Counted from the first letter of the stretch, positions 16,503 to 25,027 are shown. The stretch is 34,047 bases of DNA from Parasulfuritortus sp037446165 (GCA_037446165.1 JBBIJC010000013.1:1-34047), one strand, 5' to 3'. The notes: generated by a model from the letters alone, not told the origin. Translations and numbers: made by a program.

Positions 16503-18287
16503 TCAGGCGTGCTGATAAAGCTTGTGGTAGAGCCCGCCTTTTTCCATCAGGCTGCTGTGATCGCCTTCCTCCACCACCCTGCCGCTCTCGAACACCAGAA
16601 TACGGTCCGCCTGCTTTACCGCCGACAGGCGGTGCGCAATGATCAGGGTGGTTCGGCCTTTCAGAAACCCGGCCAGTGCGCCATGCAGCAACCTTTCGGT
16701 CTCGGTATCCAGGGCCGAGGTGGCTTCATCCAAAATGACGACCTTCGGTTCCGAGAGCATCATGCGTGCGATCGCCAGCCGCTGGCGTTGCCCGCCCGAA
16801 AGGCGAACCCCGTGCCGCCCGACTATGGTCTCCAGACCGTCTGGCATGGTTTCAACCAGGTCCTTTAGCTGGGCGATTTCCAGTGCCTGCCAGAGCAGGG
16901 CAGCCGAGTATTCCCGGCCCATGGCCAGGTTGTCCCGGATGCTGGCATTGAACAGGACCGGGTGCTGCAAGACCACGCCCACGTTATCGCGCACCATGGC
17001 CCAGCCAGTCTCCCGAACCGGCACTCCGCCATAATATATTTCGCCCGAGCTCGCTGGATACAACCCCAGCAGGGCCTGTACCAGGGTCGATTTGCCACCC
17101 CCCGACGCACCGACCAGCGCGACCTTTTCTCCCGGCGCCACGCTGAGGCTGACTTGATCGAGAACTGGCTCTCCTTCCCCGTATGAAAAGCTCACTGCAT
17201 CGAGTTTCAGGCCAACCGTGTCCCGGCCCTGGAACGGGTTTTCACCACTGCCGCCCTCCTCCACGGAATCGAGCGCCAGTAATCCGTTGACTCGCGCCAT
17301 GGCGCCGTTGGCGGCAAACCAGGCATATTGCATATTGATGATTTCCTGCACCGGCGACATCATGAACCAGAGGTAGCCGAACACCGCCAGCATCTCGCCG
17401 ATAGTCAGGTTGGAGTAAAGCACCATCAGCATGGCCAGAGCGCGGAAGGCATCGAATCCCGCCAGGAAAATGAAAAACGACACCCGGTTCATCGCCTCCG
17501 ACTTCCAGGCAAAGGCAGCAGCATGCCGGCGAATATCCCCTGCCCGATCCATGACCCGCGCCAGATAATGCTGTTCACGATTCATTGCCCGAATCTGGGA
17601 GAGCGCATCCAGGGTCTCGGTCAAGGCCTCCTGAAACACCTCGAATGCCGAGTTTTCCCACTTCTTCAACTCCTTGACCCGCTTACCCAGCCGGGTCGAG
17701 AAGCCGATAACGACCGGATTGAGCAACAGGATGAACAAGGCCAGTTGCCAGTTCATCCAGAACAACACGATGGCGACTCCGAACAAAGACAGGACCGCGA
17801 CCAAAAAGCCTGAAATCGAGGCACCCAGAAACGTATCCAGCGCGTTGATATCGGTCACGAAATGGGAAGCCACCTTGCCCGAGCCCAGCGTCTCGTACTC
17901 GGACAAGGCAATTCCGGACAGCCGTTGCAACATGCTGCACCGGATGCCGTACACCACCTCCTTGGCTACCAGCGCAAAGGTCCGGCTTTGCCAGACATTC
18001 AACACGATTGCAATCAGCCGAAGCACGATCGTCAGCAGCAAGGCCGCGCCAATGAATAACAAAGGCCCATGCCAGGCCACTGGAAACAAGGGCCCGACTG
18101 TAGCCATGAACCGACCTGGATGATTCAACAGGACCTCGTCCACCAATACCGGCAGAATCAGCGGCACCGGTACCGCCGCCAACACCGCCAGCAACGCAGC
18201 CAGGTTGCCCAGCAGCAGCTGGCGCCGGTGTTTTGCAACTTCCTGCCGGATGGCCCGCCATGACAATGTTTGCCGAGCCGAAGCCAT
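16503..18287 (-). CDS. ABC exporter half-transporter (fused permease and ATPase)
   Basis: A 594-residue half-transporter of the type I exporter (MsbA/multidrug) fold, which should work as a homodimer in the inner membrane. About six hydrophobic helices fill residues 25-330. The nucleotide-binding domain follows: Walker A GASGGGKST (about 393-401), signature LSGGQRQR (497-504), Walker B VVILDEATSALD (516-527) and H-loop IIAHRLSAV (His552). Start choice is uncertain. ATGs at 18335 and 18311 lack ribosome-binding sites, while 18287 has GGATGA about six bases upstream. There is no N-terminal peptidase domain. The substrate cannot be predicted; lipid, drug or peptide export are all possible. The gene stands alone, convergent with the 236-residue protein and divergent from the 96-residue protein. 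Confidence 0.92.
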   Translation of the reverse strand: MASARQTLSWRAIRQEVAKHRRQLLLGNLAALLAVLAAVPVPLILPVLVDEVLLNHPGRFMATVGPLFPVAWHGPLLFIGAALLLTIVLRLIAIVLNVWQSRTFALVAKEVVYGIRCSMLQRLSGIALSEYETLGSGKVASHFVTDINALDTFLGASISGFLVAVLSLFGVAIVLFWMNWQLALFILLLNPVVIGFSTRLGKRVKELKKWENSAFEVFQEALTETLDALSQIRAMNREQHYLARVMDRAGDIRRHAAAFAWKSEAMNRVSFFIFLAGFDAFRALAMLMVLYSNLTIGEMLAVFGYLWFMMSPVQEIINMQYAWFAANGAMARVNGLLALDSVEEGGSGENPFQGRDTVGLKLDAVSFSYGEGEPVLDQVSLSVAPGEKVALVGASGGGKSTLVQALLGLYPASSGEIYYGGVPVRETGWAMVRDNVGVVLQHPVLFNASIRDNLAMGREYSAALLWQALEIAQLKDLVETMPDGLETIVGRHGVRLSGGQRQRLAIARMMLSEPKVVILDEATSALDTETERLLHGALAGFLKGRTTLIIAHRLSAVKQADRILVFESGRVVEEGDHSSLMEKGGLYHKLYQHA

Positions 18288-18310
18288 ATTTTCATCCAAA
18301 GAATCAGGCA

Positions 18311-18340
18311 TTGTTTTCAAATGAGTTTTTCGCATATAAA
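18311..18340 (+). promoter_or_regulatory. promoter of the 96-residue protein gene
   Basis: TTGTTT (18311-18316) and TATAAA (18335-18340) are spaced 18 bases apart. This predicts a start near 18347 and a leader of about 24 bases before the ATG at 18371. It overlaps the possible 5' end of the divergent ABC exporter gene. Confidence 0.45.
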
Positions 18341-18370
18341 GTAAGACATGTCTCTCTGAAGGGGTCCATC

Positions 18371-18661
18371 ATGTTCGCAAGTTCGCCCATAAGCCCAATG
18401 AAAACAGATGATTCCCACAGCATGCTTGAGTTGCGCTACCCGCATATCGTAGAAGGATTGCTCAAGGTGTGGAACAGCCCGGAGGCAACTGAACACTATC
18501 TGAACTCGGTGCTGGTTGATGACCGGGATGATCGCAAGGGATTGCCGGAGGAAGTCTTCACCGAACTGATGTACTTGTCAGACTTGAACTGGAAGCGCAC
18601 TCATTTCAATGCCGACGGTGTGCAGATCACCGCCACCGGTTTCAGTTTCGGAGGGCTTTAG
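18371..18661 (+). CDS. small conserved protein of unknown function
   Basis: A 96-residue acidic, soluble protein. I recognise the overall pattern (MLELRYPHIVEGLLKVWNSPE, LNSVLVDDRDDRKGLPEEVFTELMYLSDLNW) as one found as a hypothetical protein in other Betaproteobacteria, but I know no function. It looks mainly helical. The ATG has AAGGGG six bases upstream. The frame extends further upstream into the divergent ABC exporter gene and that part is disregarded. It converges on mnmE with seven bases between stop codons. A promoter-like sequence precedes it, so it is probably transcribed alone. Confidence 0.82.
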   Translation: MFASSPISPMKTDDSHSMLELRYPHIVEGLLKVWNSPEATEHYLNSVLVDDRDDRKGLPEEVFTELMYLSDLNWKRTHFNADGVQITATGFSFGGL

Positions 18662-18668
18662 AACGGCT

Positions 18669-20009
18669 TCACTTGCCTATGCAAAAGCGGCTGAATATCT
18701 CGCCCAATAGATCATCCGCGGTATATTCGCCGGTTATCGACGAAAGCGCCGTTTGCGCGAGGCGCAGTTCTTCGGCAAAGAGTTCCAGTTGACTTAGTGC
18801 ATCACGCGATTGCCCGATATGTATAGCGGCATCGCGCAAGGCTGACAAATGCCTTCGCCGGGCCATAAAGGCGCCTTCGCCGGCGCTCTGCCAGCCGGCC
18901 AGTTCCAGCAAGCGCTGCCTCAGCAGATCCAGGCCCGCGCCTTGTTTGGCGGACAGCCAGATTTCATTGCCATTGGAAGCCAACCGGGCGAATTCGCCGG
19001 TCAGGTCGATCTTGTTGTGTACGGTCAGTCGGGGGATGGCCGGCAGACGCGCCAATATCACCGCTTCCCGCTCGCCGATGCCATGGCCGGCATCGACCAG
19101 CAACAAGGCGACATCGGCCTGCTCGACCGCCTTCCAGGTCCGTTCTATGCCGAGCATCTCAACCGGGTCACTGGTTTCCCGAAGACCGGCGGTATCGGTG
19201 ACATGGAGCGGAATTCCGTTGATCTGGATGGCCTCGCGCACCGCGTCGCGTGTCGTTCCCGCAATCTCGGTCACAATGGCCGCTTCATAGCCCGCCAGTT
19301 GATTGAGCAGGCTGGATTTGCCGACGTTAGGCTGGCCGATCAGGACGACATTGAGGCCTTCACGCAGTAGCGCGCCCTGCCGCGCTTGGGTCCGTACCTG
19401 GGCCAGCCTGGATTCGATGGCGTCTAGGTGACCGCGGGCATTGGCCTTTTCCAGAAAATCGATTTCTTCTTCCGGGAAATCCAGAGTGGCCTCCACCAGC
19501 ATCCGCAGATTGATCAGTGCGTCGACCAAGCCATGTATCTGGTGGCTGAATTCACCGGTCAGGGAACGAATGGCCGAACGAGCGGCCTCCTTGCTCTGCG
19601 CATCGATCAGATCGGCGATGCTTTCGGCCTGCGCCAGGTCAATCTTGTCGTTGAGGAAGGCCCGGCGACTGAACTCACCGGGCTCGGCGAGCCGCGCACC
19701 TAGTTCCAGACAGCGTTCCAGAATCAGTTGCAGGACCTGCGGGCCGCCATGGCCCTGCAGTTCCAGAACGTTTTCGCCGGTGAAGGAGTGCGGCGCCTGA
19801 AACAAGAGGGCAATGCCTTCGTCCAGGGTCTCCCCGTCAGCCCCCTTGAACCGGGCGAAGCGGGCCTGACGAGGCGATAGGGAACCGCCTGCGATGTTTT
19901 CAATAAACGGGGAAAGATCCGGTCCGGAGACCCTGACCACGCCGATACCACCCCGCCCCGGGGCGGTGGCGATGGCGGCTATAACGTCAGTTTTTGGCGG
20001 GTTTTCCAT
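18669..20009 (-). CDS. mnmE: tRNA modification GTPase MnmE
   Basis: MnmE (TrmE), 446 residues, the GTPase partner of MnmG in wobble-uridine modification. The N-terminal folate-binding domain begins with IAAIATAPGRGGIGVVRVSG. A helical domain contains the inserted G domain with P-loop GQPNVGKS (225-232), the G2 GTTRD, DTAGLRET (G3, 272-279) and HNKID (G4). It ends with the invariant FCIGK, which includes the catalytic Cys. The ATG at 20009 lies 23 bases inside the end of yidC; a TTG five codons upstream is possible. There is no clear ribosome-binding site, so translation is probably coupled to yidC. Confidence 0.97.
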   Translation of the reverse strand: MENPPKTDVIAAIATAPGRGGIGVVRVSGPDLSPFIENIAGGSLSPRQARFARFKGADGETLDEGIALLFQAPHSFTGENVLELQGHGGPQVLQLILERCLELGARLAEPGEFSRRAFLNDKIDLAQAESIADLIDAQSKEAARSAIRSLTGEFSHQIHGLVDALINLRMLVEATLDFPEEEIDFLEKANARGHLDAIESRLAQVRTQARQGALLREGLNVVLIGQPNVGKSSLLNQLAGYEAAIVTEIAGTTRDAVREAIQINGIPLHVTDTAGLRETSDPVEMLGIERTWKAVEQADVALLLVDAGHGIGEREAVILARLPAIPRLTVHNKIDLTGEFARLASNGNEIWLSAKQGAGLDLLRQRLLELAGWQSAGEGAFMARRRHLSALRDAAIHIGQSRDALSQLELFAEELRLAQTALSSITGEYTADDLLGEIFSRFCIGK

Positions 20010-21639
20010 GACCGGCGCGTTCAATCAGATGGTTGATGCGCCATTGTTGCAGGATCGACAGGACGTTGTTGGACAGCCAGTAAAGCACCAGTCCGGCCGG
20101 GAAGAAGAAGAACATGACCGAGAATGCGATCGGCATGTACATCATCACCTTGGCCTGAACCGGATCAGGCGGCTTCGGTGACAGCCGCTGCTGGATGAAC
20201 ATGGTCGCCGCCATGATCAGGGGCAGGACGTAGTACGGGTCAGGCTCGGACAGGTCATGTATCCACAGCGCAAATGGCGCCTGGCGCAATTCCACCGCCG
20301 ACATCAGCGCCCAGTACAGCGCGATGAAGACCGGGATCTGGACCACGATCGGCAGGCAGCCACCCAGAGGATTGATCTTTTCCTCCTTGTAGATCTTCAT
20401 CATCTGCTCGTGCAGCTTCTGCTTGTCGTCGCCGTAACGCTCCTTCAGGTGCTGCAAGCGCGGCGTCAGCTTGCGCATCTGCGCCATGGACCGATAGCTG
20501 GCGGCAGACAGCGGATAGAAGGCCATCTTGACGATAACCGTCAGCAGGATGATTGCCACACCCCAGTTGTGAACAATGCTGTTCAGCCAGCTGACCAGCA
20601 GGAACAAGGGGTAGGCAATGATGGTGAGCCAGCCGTAATCGACCACATGCTCCAATCCGTGGGCCAGCACCTTGAGCTTCTCCTGGTCCTGCGGGCCGGC
20701 GTAAAGCCGCATGTCCACAGTCTTGGTCTCGCCCGGGGCCAGCTTGATCGCGGGCATGATCATGCCCGCGCTGTACTCGTCGTTACCCAGTGCACGGGTG
20801 TAGAACTCACGCTTGGCATTGTTGGCCGGGTCCGGAGTCATCCAGGCCGCAACGAAATGGTGCTGAACGATGCCGATCCAGCCATCCTGAGCTGTCTTCT
20901 GGTAGTCCTGCTTGCCCTTCTCGATATCGGTAAAGGCAATTTTCTGAAACTTGCCCGCCTCGGTATACATGGCCGGCCCGGTAAAGCCACGGACATAGGA
21001 GGACTCGCCGTCAGGTTTCTTTCCATCGCGCTGAAACTGGAAATAAGGAAAGCCCTCGACCGCAACGGTACCGGCGTTGTGAACCATATAGTTCACATCG
21101 ATAACATAACTGCCGCGGTGAAAGATGTAGGTTTTGACTACTTCAACGCCGGCCGATACTGCCTTCATGCTGACCTTGAGGTCATTTTCGCCGGTCTTCA
21201 GGTCATATTCGCCAGGTTGAAGTTCATACACCGTCTTGTGACTGGCCAGACCAGTGCCGACAAAACCTGATTGCGCAAAATAGCTGTGGTTATCGCTTTC
21301 CTCGAACAGCTTCAGCAGCTTGGCCTTGTCCACATCCTGATGATAAGCGTCCAGGGTAAGGTCGCGCAGATCACCGCCGTTGGCGTCAATTACGGCCGTG
21401 ATCAGGTCGGTCTTGATGACTGCGCGGGCGCCCTTGGCGGTCTGTCCGGAAATCTGGCTGGGCTTGGCGGATGGCTGCAATTCCTGGCCCGGTGCTGGCA
21501 ACGCCGCATCCTGGGCTTGCTGCTGAGCGGCTTGAACCACCTGGGCCGGTTTCGGATGGTTGTAATCCTCCCAGGCATTCCACAGCATCAGCAGGGAGAA
21601 GGAAAACACGACAAAAGCGATAAGGCGCTGAAAATCCAT
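19987..21639 (-). CDS. yidC: membrane protein insertase YidC
   Basis: YidC, 550 residues, Gram-negative type. An N-terminal membrane anchor (about 3-22) is followed by a large periplasmic beta-rich domain (to about 340). The conserved five-helix insertase core comes last, with VKMAFYPLSAASYRSMAQM, the cytoplasmic coiled region and NPLGGCLPIVVQIPVFIALYW. The tail is short and basic, ending GKPAKN. It inserts inner-membrane proteins alone or with Sec. It starts 15 bases after rnpA, with no yidD between them, and overlaps mnmE at its 3' end. Confidence 0.97.
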   Translation of the reverse strand: MDFQRLIAFVVFSFSLLMLWNAWEDYNHPKPAQVVQAAQQQAQDAALPAPGQELQPSAKPSQISGQTAKGARAVIKTDLITAVIDANGGDLRDLTLDAYHQDVDKAKLLKLFEESDNHSYFAQSGFVGTGLASHKTVYELQPGEYDLKTGENDLKVSMKAVSAGVEVVKTYIFHRGSYVIDVNYMVHNAGTVAVEGFPYFQFQRDGKKPDGESSYVRGFTGPAMYTEAGKFQKIAFTDIEKGKQDYQKTAQDGWIGIVQHHFVAAWMTPDPANNAKREFYTRALGNDEYSAGMIMPAIKLAPGETKTVDMRLYAGPQDQEKLKVLAHGLEHVVDYGWLTIIAYPLFLLVSWLNSIVHNWGVAIILLTVIVKMAFYPLSAASYRSMAQMRKLTPRLQHLKERYGDDKQKLHEQMMKIYKEEKINPLGGCLPIVVQIPVFIALYWALMSAVELRQAPFALWIHDLSEPDPYYVLPLIMAATMFIQQRLSPKPPDPVQAKVMMYMPIAFSVMFFFFPAGLVLYWLSNNVLSILQQWRINHLIERAGHGKPAKN

Positions 21640-21654
21640 GTTCTACCCGTTCAT

Positions 21655-22032
21655 TTAACTAGAGGGGGCTGCTATGCGGGGCTTAGCCGCCGCTTTAAAC
21701 AATGCCCATTCAGCTCGATACTCGGCGCTGAGCCCGGCTGTCTTCACCCGAACGACCACATCCAGCCCGCCAAGTTCATGTTGACTGAGCCGAAAGGCTT
21801 CTCTTATGGCCCGTTTGGCCCGGTTCCGGTCCACTGCCCGGACAAGCACCCGCTTGGGTACCACCAAACCCAGCCGGGAAAGCCCCAAGCCATTCTGGCG
21901 AAAGAATATGTCTAGATGAGTTTCACGCAGAACACGCTTGAAACGAAAAACGGATGAAAACTCATCCGCTTTTCTGAGTTTGCTATCCCAACCGAAGGTA
22001 TTGCCCTGTGTGGCAAGGCCCCCCGGGTGCAT
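21655..22032 (-). CDS. rnpA: ribonuclease P protein component
   Basis: RnpA, 125 residues, the basic protein that supports the RNase P RNA in trimming tRNA 5' leaders. The signature RAVDRNRAKRAIREAFRL holds the conserved RNR motif (about 69-74). KLRKADEFSSVFRFKRV near the start and LGLVVPKRVLVRAV are typical. The ATG at 22032 begins eight bases after rpmH. A further ATG at 22080 would overlap rpmH by 41 bases and is not needed. No strong ribosome-binding site is seen. Confidence 0.93.
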   Translation of the reverse strand: MHPGGLATQGNTFGWDSKLRKADEFSSVFRFKRVLRETHLDIFFRQNGLGLSRLGLVVPKRVLVRAVDRNRAKRAIREAFRLSQHELGGLDVVVRVKTAGLSAEYRAEWALFKAAAKPRIAAPSS

Positions 22033-22039
22033 CCCGGCG

Positions 22040-22174
22040 TCAGACGGCGAGACGCTTGCGGCCCTTGGCGCGACGTGCATTGATCACTGCGCGGCCACCC
22101 TTGGTTTTCATGCGTGCGCGGAAGCCGTGGGTGCGTTTACGGCGAACGACGGAAGGCTGATATGTGCGTTTCAT
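22040..22174 (-). CDS. rpmH: 50S ribosomal protein L34
   Basis: L34, 44 residues, read directly from the minus strand. It starts MKRTYQPSVVRRKRTHGF, continues RARMKTKGGRAVINARR and ends AKGRKRLAV. This is the standard length and sequence for the family. TAGGA lies six bases before the ATG. It is the first gene of the rpmH-rnpA-yidC-mnmE unit, divergent from dnaA. Confidence 0.97.
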   Translation of the reverse strand: MKRTYQPSVVRRKRTHGFRARMKTKGGRAVINARRAKGRKRLAV

Positions 22175-22211
22175 GGTAAATCCTAATGACTACAGTACGG
22201 AAAAGCCCCGC

Positions 22212-22241
22212 ATTAGACCTTTTAAGCCCCTAATTTGTCAA
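22212..22241 (-). promoter_or_regulatory. promoter of rpmH-rnpA-yidC-mnmE
   Basis: On the minus strand a perfect -35 TTGACA (22236-22241) and a -10 TCTAAT (22212-22217) are spaced 18 bases apart. The inferred start near 22205 gives a leader of about 30 bases before rpmH. Confidence 0.7.
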
Positions 22242-22273
22242 ACTTTTTACCACTCTGGGTCAGGTCCGCCGAT

Positions 22274-22281
22274 GCTACAAT
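22274..22281 (+). promoter_or_regulatory. extended -10 promoter of dnaA
   Basis: TACAAT (22276-22281) is preceded by a TG one base upstream, giving the extended -10 form TGCTACAAT (TG at 22273-22274). No good -35 lies at 17 bases. The start would be near 22288, about 39 bases before the dnaA ATG. Confidence 0.45.
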
Positions 22282-22326
22282 TGGGGCCGCACAAATTCAT
22301 CCTGATTTTACTCAATCAAACCCCAC

Positions 22327-23679
22327 ATGCACGATTTCTGGACACACTGCCTGGGCTATTTCCAAACGAAGCTCAATGCCCAGCAAGTGAACACCTGGAT
22401 CAAGCCATTAAGCATCAGTTGGGAAGCCGACCAGATCAAGATCATCGCGCCCAACCGCTTTGTCGCTCAATGGGTGAAGGACAGGTTTCTTGCCGACATA
22501 GAAAACCTAGCCCAAAGCTATTTCAACAAGCCCGTCTCCTTCCTGGTTCAGGTTGATAGCAAAGCCAAGATAGAACCAACTCCGGTCGATCCTGCCATAT
22601 CAGAAACGGCTAGCCCCACTCCTGAAAAAACGCCGGTCAGTGCTAAATCCATCTCCTCCGAATCGAGACTGAACCCCCATTTCACCTTTGACAGTTTCGT
22701 GCGCGGCAAGGCCAATGACCTGGCCCGCGCAGCCGCCCTGCAGGTCGCCGAAAATCCCGGTTCCGGCTACAACCCCATGTTCGTCTACGGTGGCACAGGG
22801 CTGGGCAAGACGCACCTTATCCAGGCCATCGGCAACAACATGCTGGAACACAATCCAAAAGCATGTGTTCGTTACATCCATGCCGAACGTTACGTGACTG
22901 ACATGGTGAAGGCCTTCCGGCACAAGTCCTTCGACGACTTCAAGCGAAAATACGACAACCTGGATATCCTGCTCATCGATGACATCCAGTTTTTTGCCGG
23001 CAAAGGACGCACCCAGGAAGAGTTTTTCTACACTTTCAATAACCTGATCGAGTCCCACAAGCAGGTCATTATCACCAGCGATACCTTCCCCAAAGACATG
23101 GAGGGCATCGAGGAAAGGCTCAAATCCCGGTTCAGCTGGGGCCTGACGGTCATGCTTGAGCCACCGGAACTGGAAATGCGCGTCGCCATCCTGCTCAACA
23201 AGGCACAACAGGAAGGCGAAAACCTCAATGAATCAACGGCCTTTTTCATTGCCAAGCAGGTCCGCTCCAATGTCAGGGAACTGGAGGGCGCGCTAAAGCG
23301 GGTCATGGCCTACGCCCGCTTCCACAAACAGCCCATATCAGTCGAATTGGCCAAGGAAGCGCTGAAGGATCTGCTTGCCGTGCAAAATCGCCAGGTTTCG
23401 ATCGAAAACATCCAGAAAACCGTCGCTGACTATTACAAAATCAAAGTTGCCGACATGTTTTCCAAGAAACGCACCCGTATCCTGGCCAGGCCGCGACAGT
23501 TGGCCATGCACTTGTCCAAAGAGCTGACCGATCTTTCTCTGCCTGAAATCGGCCAATCCTTTGGCGGCCGTGATCACACCACGGTACTGCACGCGTGCCG
23601 GAAGATAGAAGAACTGAAAAACGCGGACCCGGTGCTCAGAAAAGACTACACGCTGTTGATGCAGGTACTCACTGGTTAA
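22327..23679 (+). CDS. dnaA: chromosomal replication initiator protein DnaA
   Basis: DnaA, 450 residues, the AAA+ initiator that opens oriC. Domain I (1-75, WTHCLGYFQTKLNAQQVNTWIKPL) is followed by a short, variable linker (about 78-115). Domain III has Walker A GGTGLGKT (155-162), Walker B ILLIDDIQFF (214-223) and the arginine-rich segment RLKSRFSWGL. Domain IV ends with the DNA-binding signature GGRDHTTVLHACRKIEEL (413-430). The ATG has no clear Shine-Dalgarno sequence, but the N-terminus matches the family. DnaA boxes occur just downstream of the gene. Confidence 0.98.
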   Translation: MHDFWTHCLGYFQTKLNAQQVNTWIKPLSISWEADQIKIIAPNRFVAQWVKDRFLADIENLAQSYFNKPVSFLVQVDSKAKIEPTPVDPAISETASPTPEKTPVSAKSISSESRLNPHFTFDSFVRGKANDLARAAALQVAENPGSGYNPMFVYGGTGLGKTHLIQAIGNNMLEHNPKACVRYIHAERYVTDMVKAFRHKSFDDFKRKYDNLDILLIDDIQFFAGKGRTQEEFFYTFNNLIESHKQVIITSDTFPKDMEGIEERLKSRFSWGLTVMLEPPELEMRVAILLNKAQQEGENLNESTAFFIAKQVRSNVRELEGALKRVMAYARFHKQPISVELAKEALKDLLAVQNRQVSIENIQKTVADYYKIKVADMFSKKRTRILARPRQLAMHLSKELTDLSLPEIGQSFGGRDHTTVLHACRKIEELKNADPVLRKDYTLLMQVLTG

Positions 23680-23681
23680 GC

Positions 23682-23690
23682 TGTGGATAA
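23682..23690 (-). promoter_or_regulatory. DnaA box, perfect
   Basis: TGTGGATAA, the reverse complement of the consensus TTATCCACA, three bases after the dnaA stop. Confidence 0.85.
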
Positions 23691-23772
23691 GCACCTTATA
23701 AGTTGTGGGCAACTTTAATAATTAGCCACGCCCTGCAACTTATGCCCAATCCATCCACAACCTTACCAGCGT

Positions 23773-23781
23773 TTATCCACA
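23773..23781 (+). promoter_or_regulatory. DnaA box, perfect
   Basis: TTATCCACA, exact consensus, directly before the AT-rich tract. It overlaps the -35 position of the possible dnaN promoter. Confidence 0.85.
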
Positions 23782-23794
23782 GCTTTTAAGATGT

Positions 23795-23800
23795 TATAAT
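23795..23800 (+). promoter_or_regulatory. -10 element of a possible dnaN promoter
   Basis: A perfect TATAAT in the AT-rich tract. At 17 bases upstream the -35 would be TTTATC, within the DnaA box, so DnaA binding could affect dnaN transcription. AT-rich origin DNA gives such hexamers by chance, so confidence is modest. Confidence 0.35.
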
Positions 23801-23877
23801 TGATTGATTTTAATTGATATTAAAGAGTTATTCAGGTATTTGCCTACTACCTGTTATTACCAACGGAAAGAGATAAC

Positions 23878-24984
23878 ATGCTTGTTCTAAACTGCCTGAA
23901 GGAAACTTTGCTCAAGCCGCTTCAATCAGTTGTGGGCGTAGTCGAACGCAAACACACCCTCCCCATTCTTTCAAACATTCTGGTCGAAAACAGCGACGGC
24001 AGGACTGCATTGGTCGCAACCGACCTCGAATTGCAGATAACCACCTGGATGGAAGGAAAAGCGGAGCAGGACACCACCTTCACCGTATCGGCCCGCAAGT
24101 TGTTGGACATCACCCGTTCATTGCCGGATTCCACCTCGATTTCCCTGGATATCAACAATGACCAGATGCGGATTCAGGCTGGCAAAAGCCGCTTCAATCT
24201 GCAGACCTTGCCCGCCAAGGATTTTCCCAAGCTGCAAATCGGCGAGGGCGAGGGAGTCAACTTCAAAATCGGTGCCGGAAAACTGCGCAACCTGCTGGCC
24301 ATGGCGCAATACGCGATGGCGGTTCAGGACATTCGGTATTACCTCAATGGCATGCTGTTTCAGTTGCAGAACGGAAAACTGGTGGTCGCCGCTACCGATG
24401 GTCATCGTCTCGCAGTGGACTCGATCTCACTGGAAGAGGAAACAGACAAGACCATGGAGTTGATTCTCCCGCGCAAGACCGTGATGGAACTGATCAAACT
24501 GCTGGGTGAAGGGGAAGAGGTCGTCACCATCCAGGCGGGCAGCAATCAAGTTGTATTCCGCCATCCGGACTTTGAATTGCGGAGCAAGGTGGTCGACGGA
24601 AAATTCCCGGACTATCAGCGTGTCGTACCCAGTGGTTACGAAAAGACATTTGTCATCAGCCGACAACGACTGCACCAGGCATTGACCCGTGCGGCAATCC
24701 TGACCAACGACAAGTATCGTGGAGTCCGCTTTGCCATGACCGCAGGAAGCCTGCGCATTGCCTGCAGCAACAATGAGCAGGAAGAGGCGCAGGAAGAGCT
24801 GGAAATTGATTACACCTACGAACCGCTCGATATTGGCTTCAACGTTCAATATGTCCAGGACGTCCTGAACAACCTCGACTGCGAGTCCGTGCAATGTGCA
24901 TTTGGCGATGCAAACAGCAGCATGCTGATCACCATACCGGGTGAAGAAAACTTCAATTATGTAGTCATGCCGATGCGCATTTAG
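23878..24984 (+). CDS. dnaN: DNA polymerase III beta subunit (sliding clamp)
   Basis: DnaN, 368 residues, the ring-shaped processivity clamp. The three-domain repeat of about 122 residues each fits the length. Recognisable segments are VVERKHTLPILSNILVE near the start, ATDLELQ, YYLNGMLFQL, ATDGHRLAV, and the conserved C-terminus NFNYVVMPMRI that forms part of the protein-binding cleft. GGAAAG about ten bases before the ATG may serve as ribosome-binding site. It follows the oriC spacer and precedes gyrB. Confidence 0.98.
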   Translation: MLVLNCLKETLLKPLQSVVGVVERKHTLPILSNILVENSDGRTALVATDLELQITTWMEGKAEQDTTFTVSARKLLDITRSLPDSTSISLDINNDQMRIQAGKSRFNLQTLPAKDFPKLQIGEGEGVNFKIGAGKLRNLLAMAQYAMAVQDIRYYLNGMLFQLQNGKLVVAATDGHRLAVDSISLEEETDKTMELILPRKTVMELIKLLGEGEEVVTIQAGSNQVVFRHPDFELRSKVVDGKFPDYQRVVPSGYEKTFVISRQRLHQALTRAAILTNDKYRGVRFAMTAGSLRIACSNNEQEEAQEELEIDYTYEPLDIGFNVQYVQDVLNNLDCESVQCAFGDANSSMLITIPGEENFNYVVMPMRI

Positions 24985-25027
24985 GCCTATCTTGACCCTG
25001 GCAGTAACAAGCTCCCGATCGAAATCA

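Larger units (their letters stand above)
23680..23877. other. oriC: probable origin of replication (oriC), dnaA-dnaN spacer
   Basis: This 198-base spacer has the parts expected of an origin. Two perfect DnaA boxes lie in opposite orientation (23682-23690 and 23773-23781). Three boxes with two mismatches lie between them (TGTGGGCAA at 23704, TTATGCCCA at 23740, CCATCCACA at 23751). An AT-rich tract (about 23785-23836) follows the last box and could be the unwinding element. The position between dnaA and dnaN is the classical one. No origin activity can be shown from sequence alone. Confidence 0.8.
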
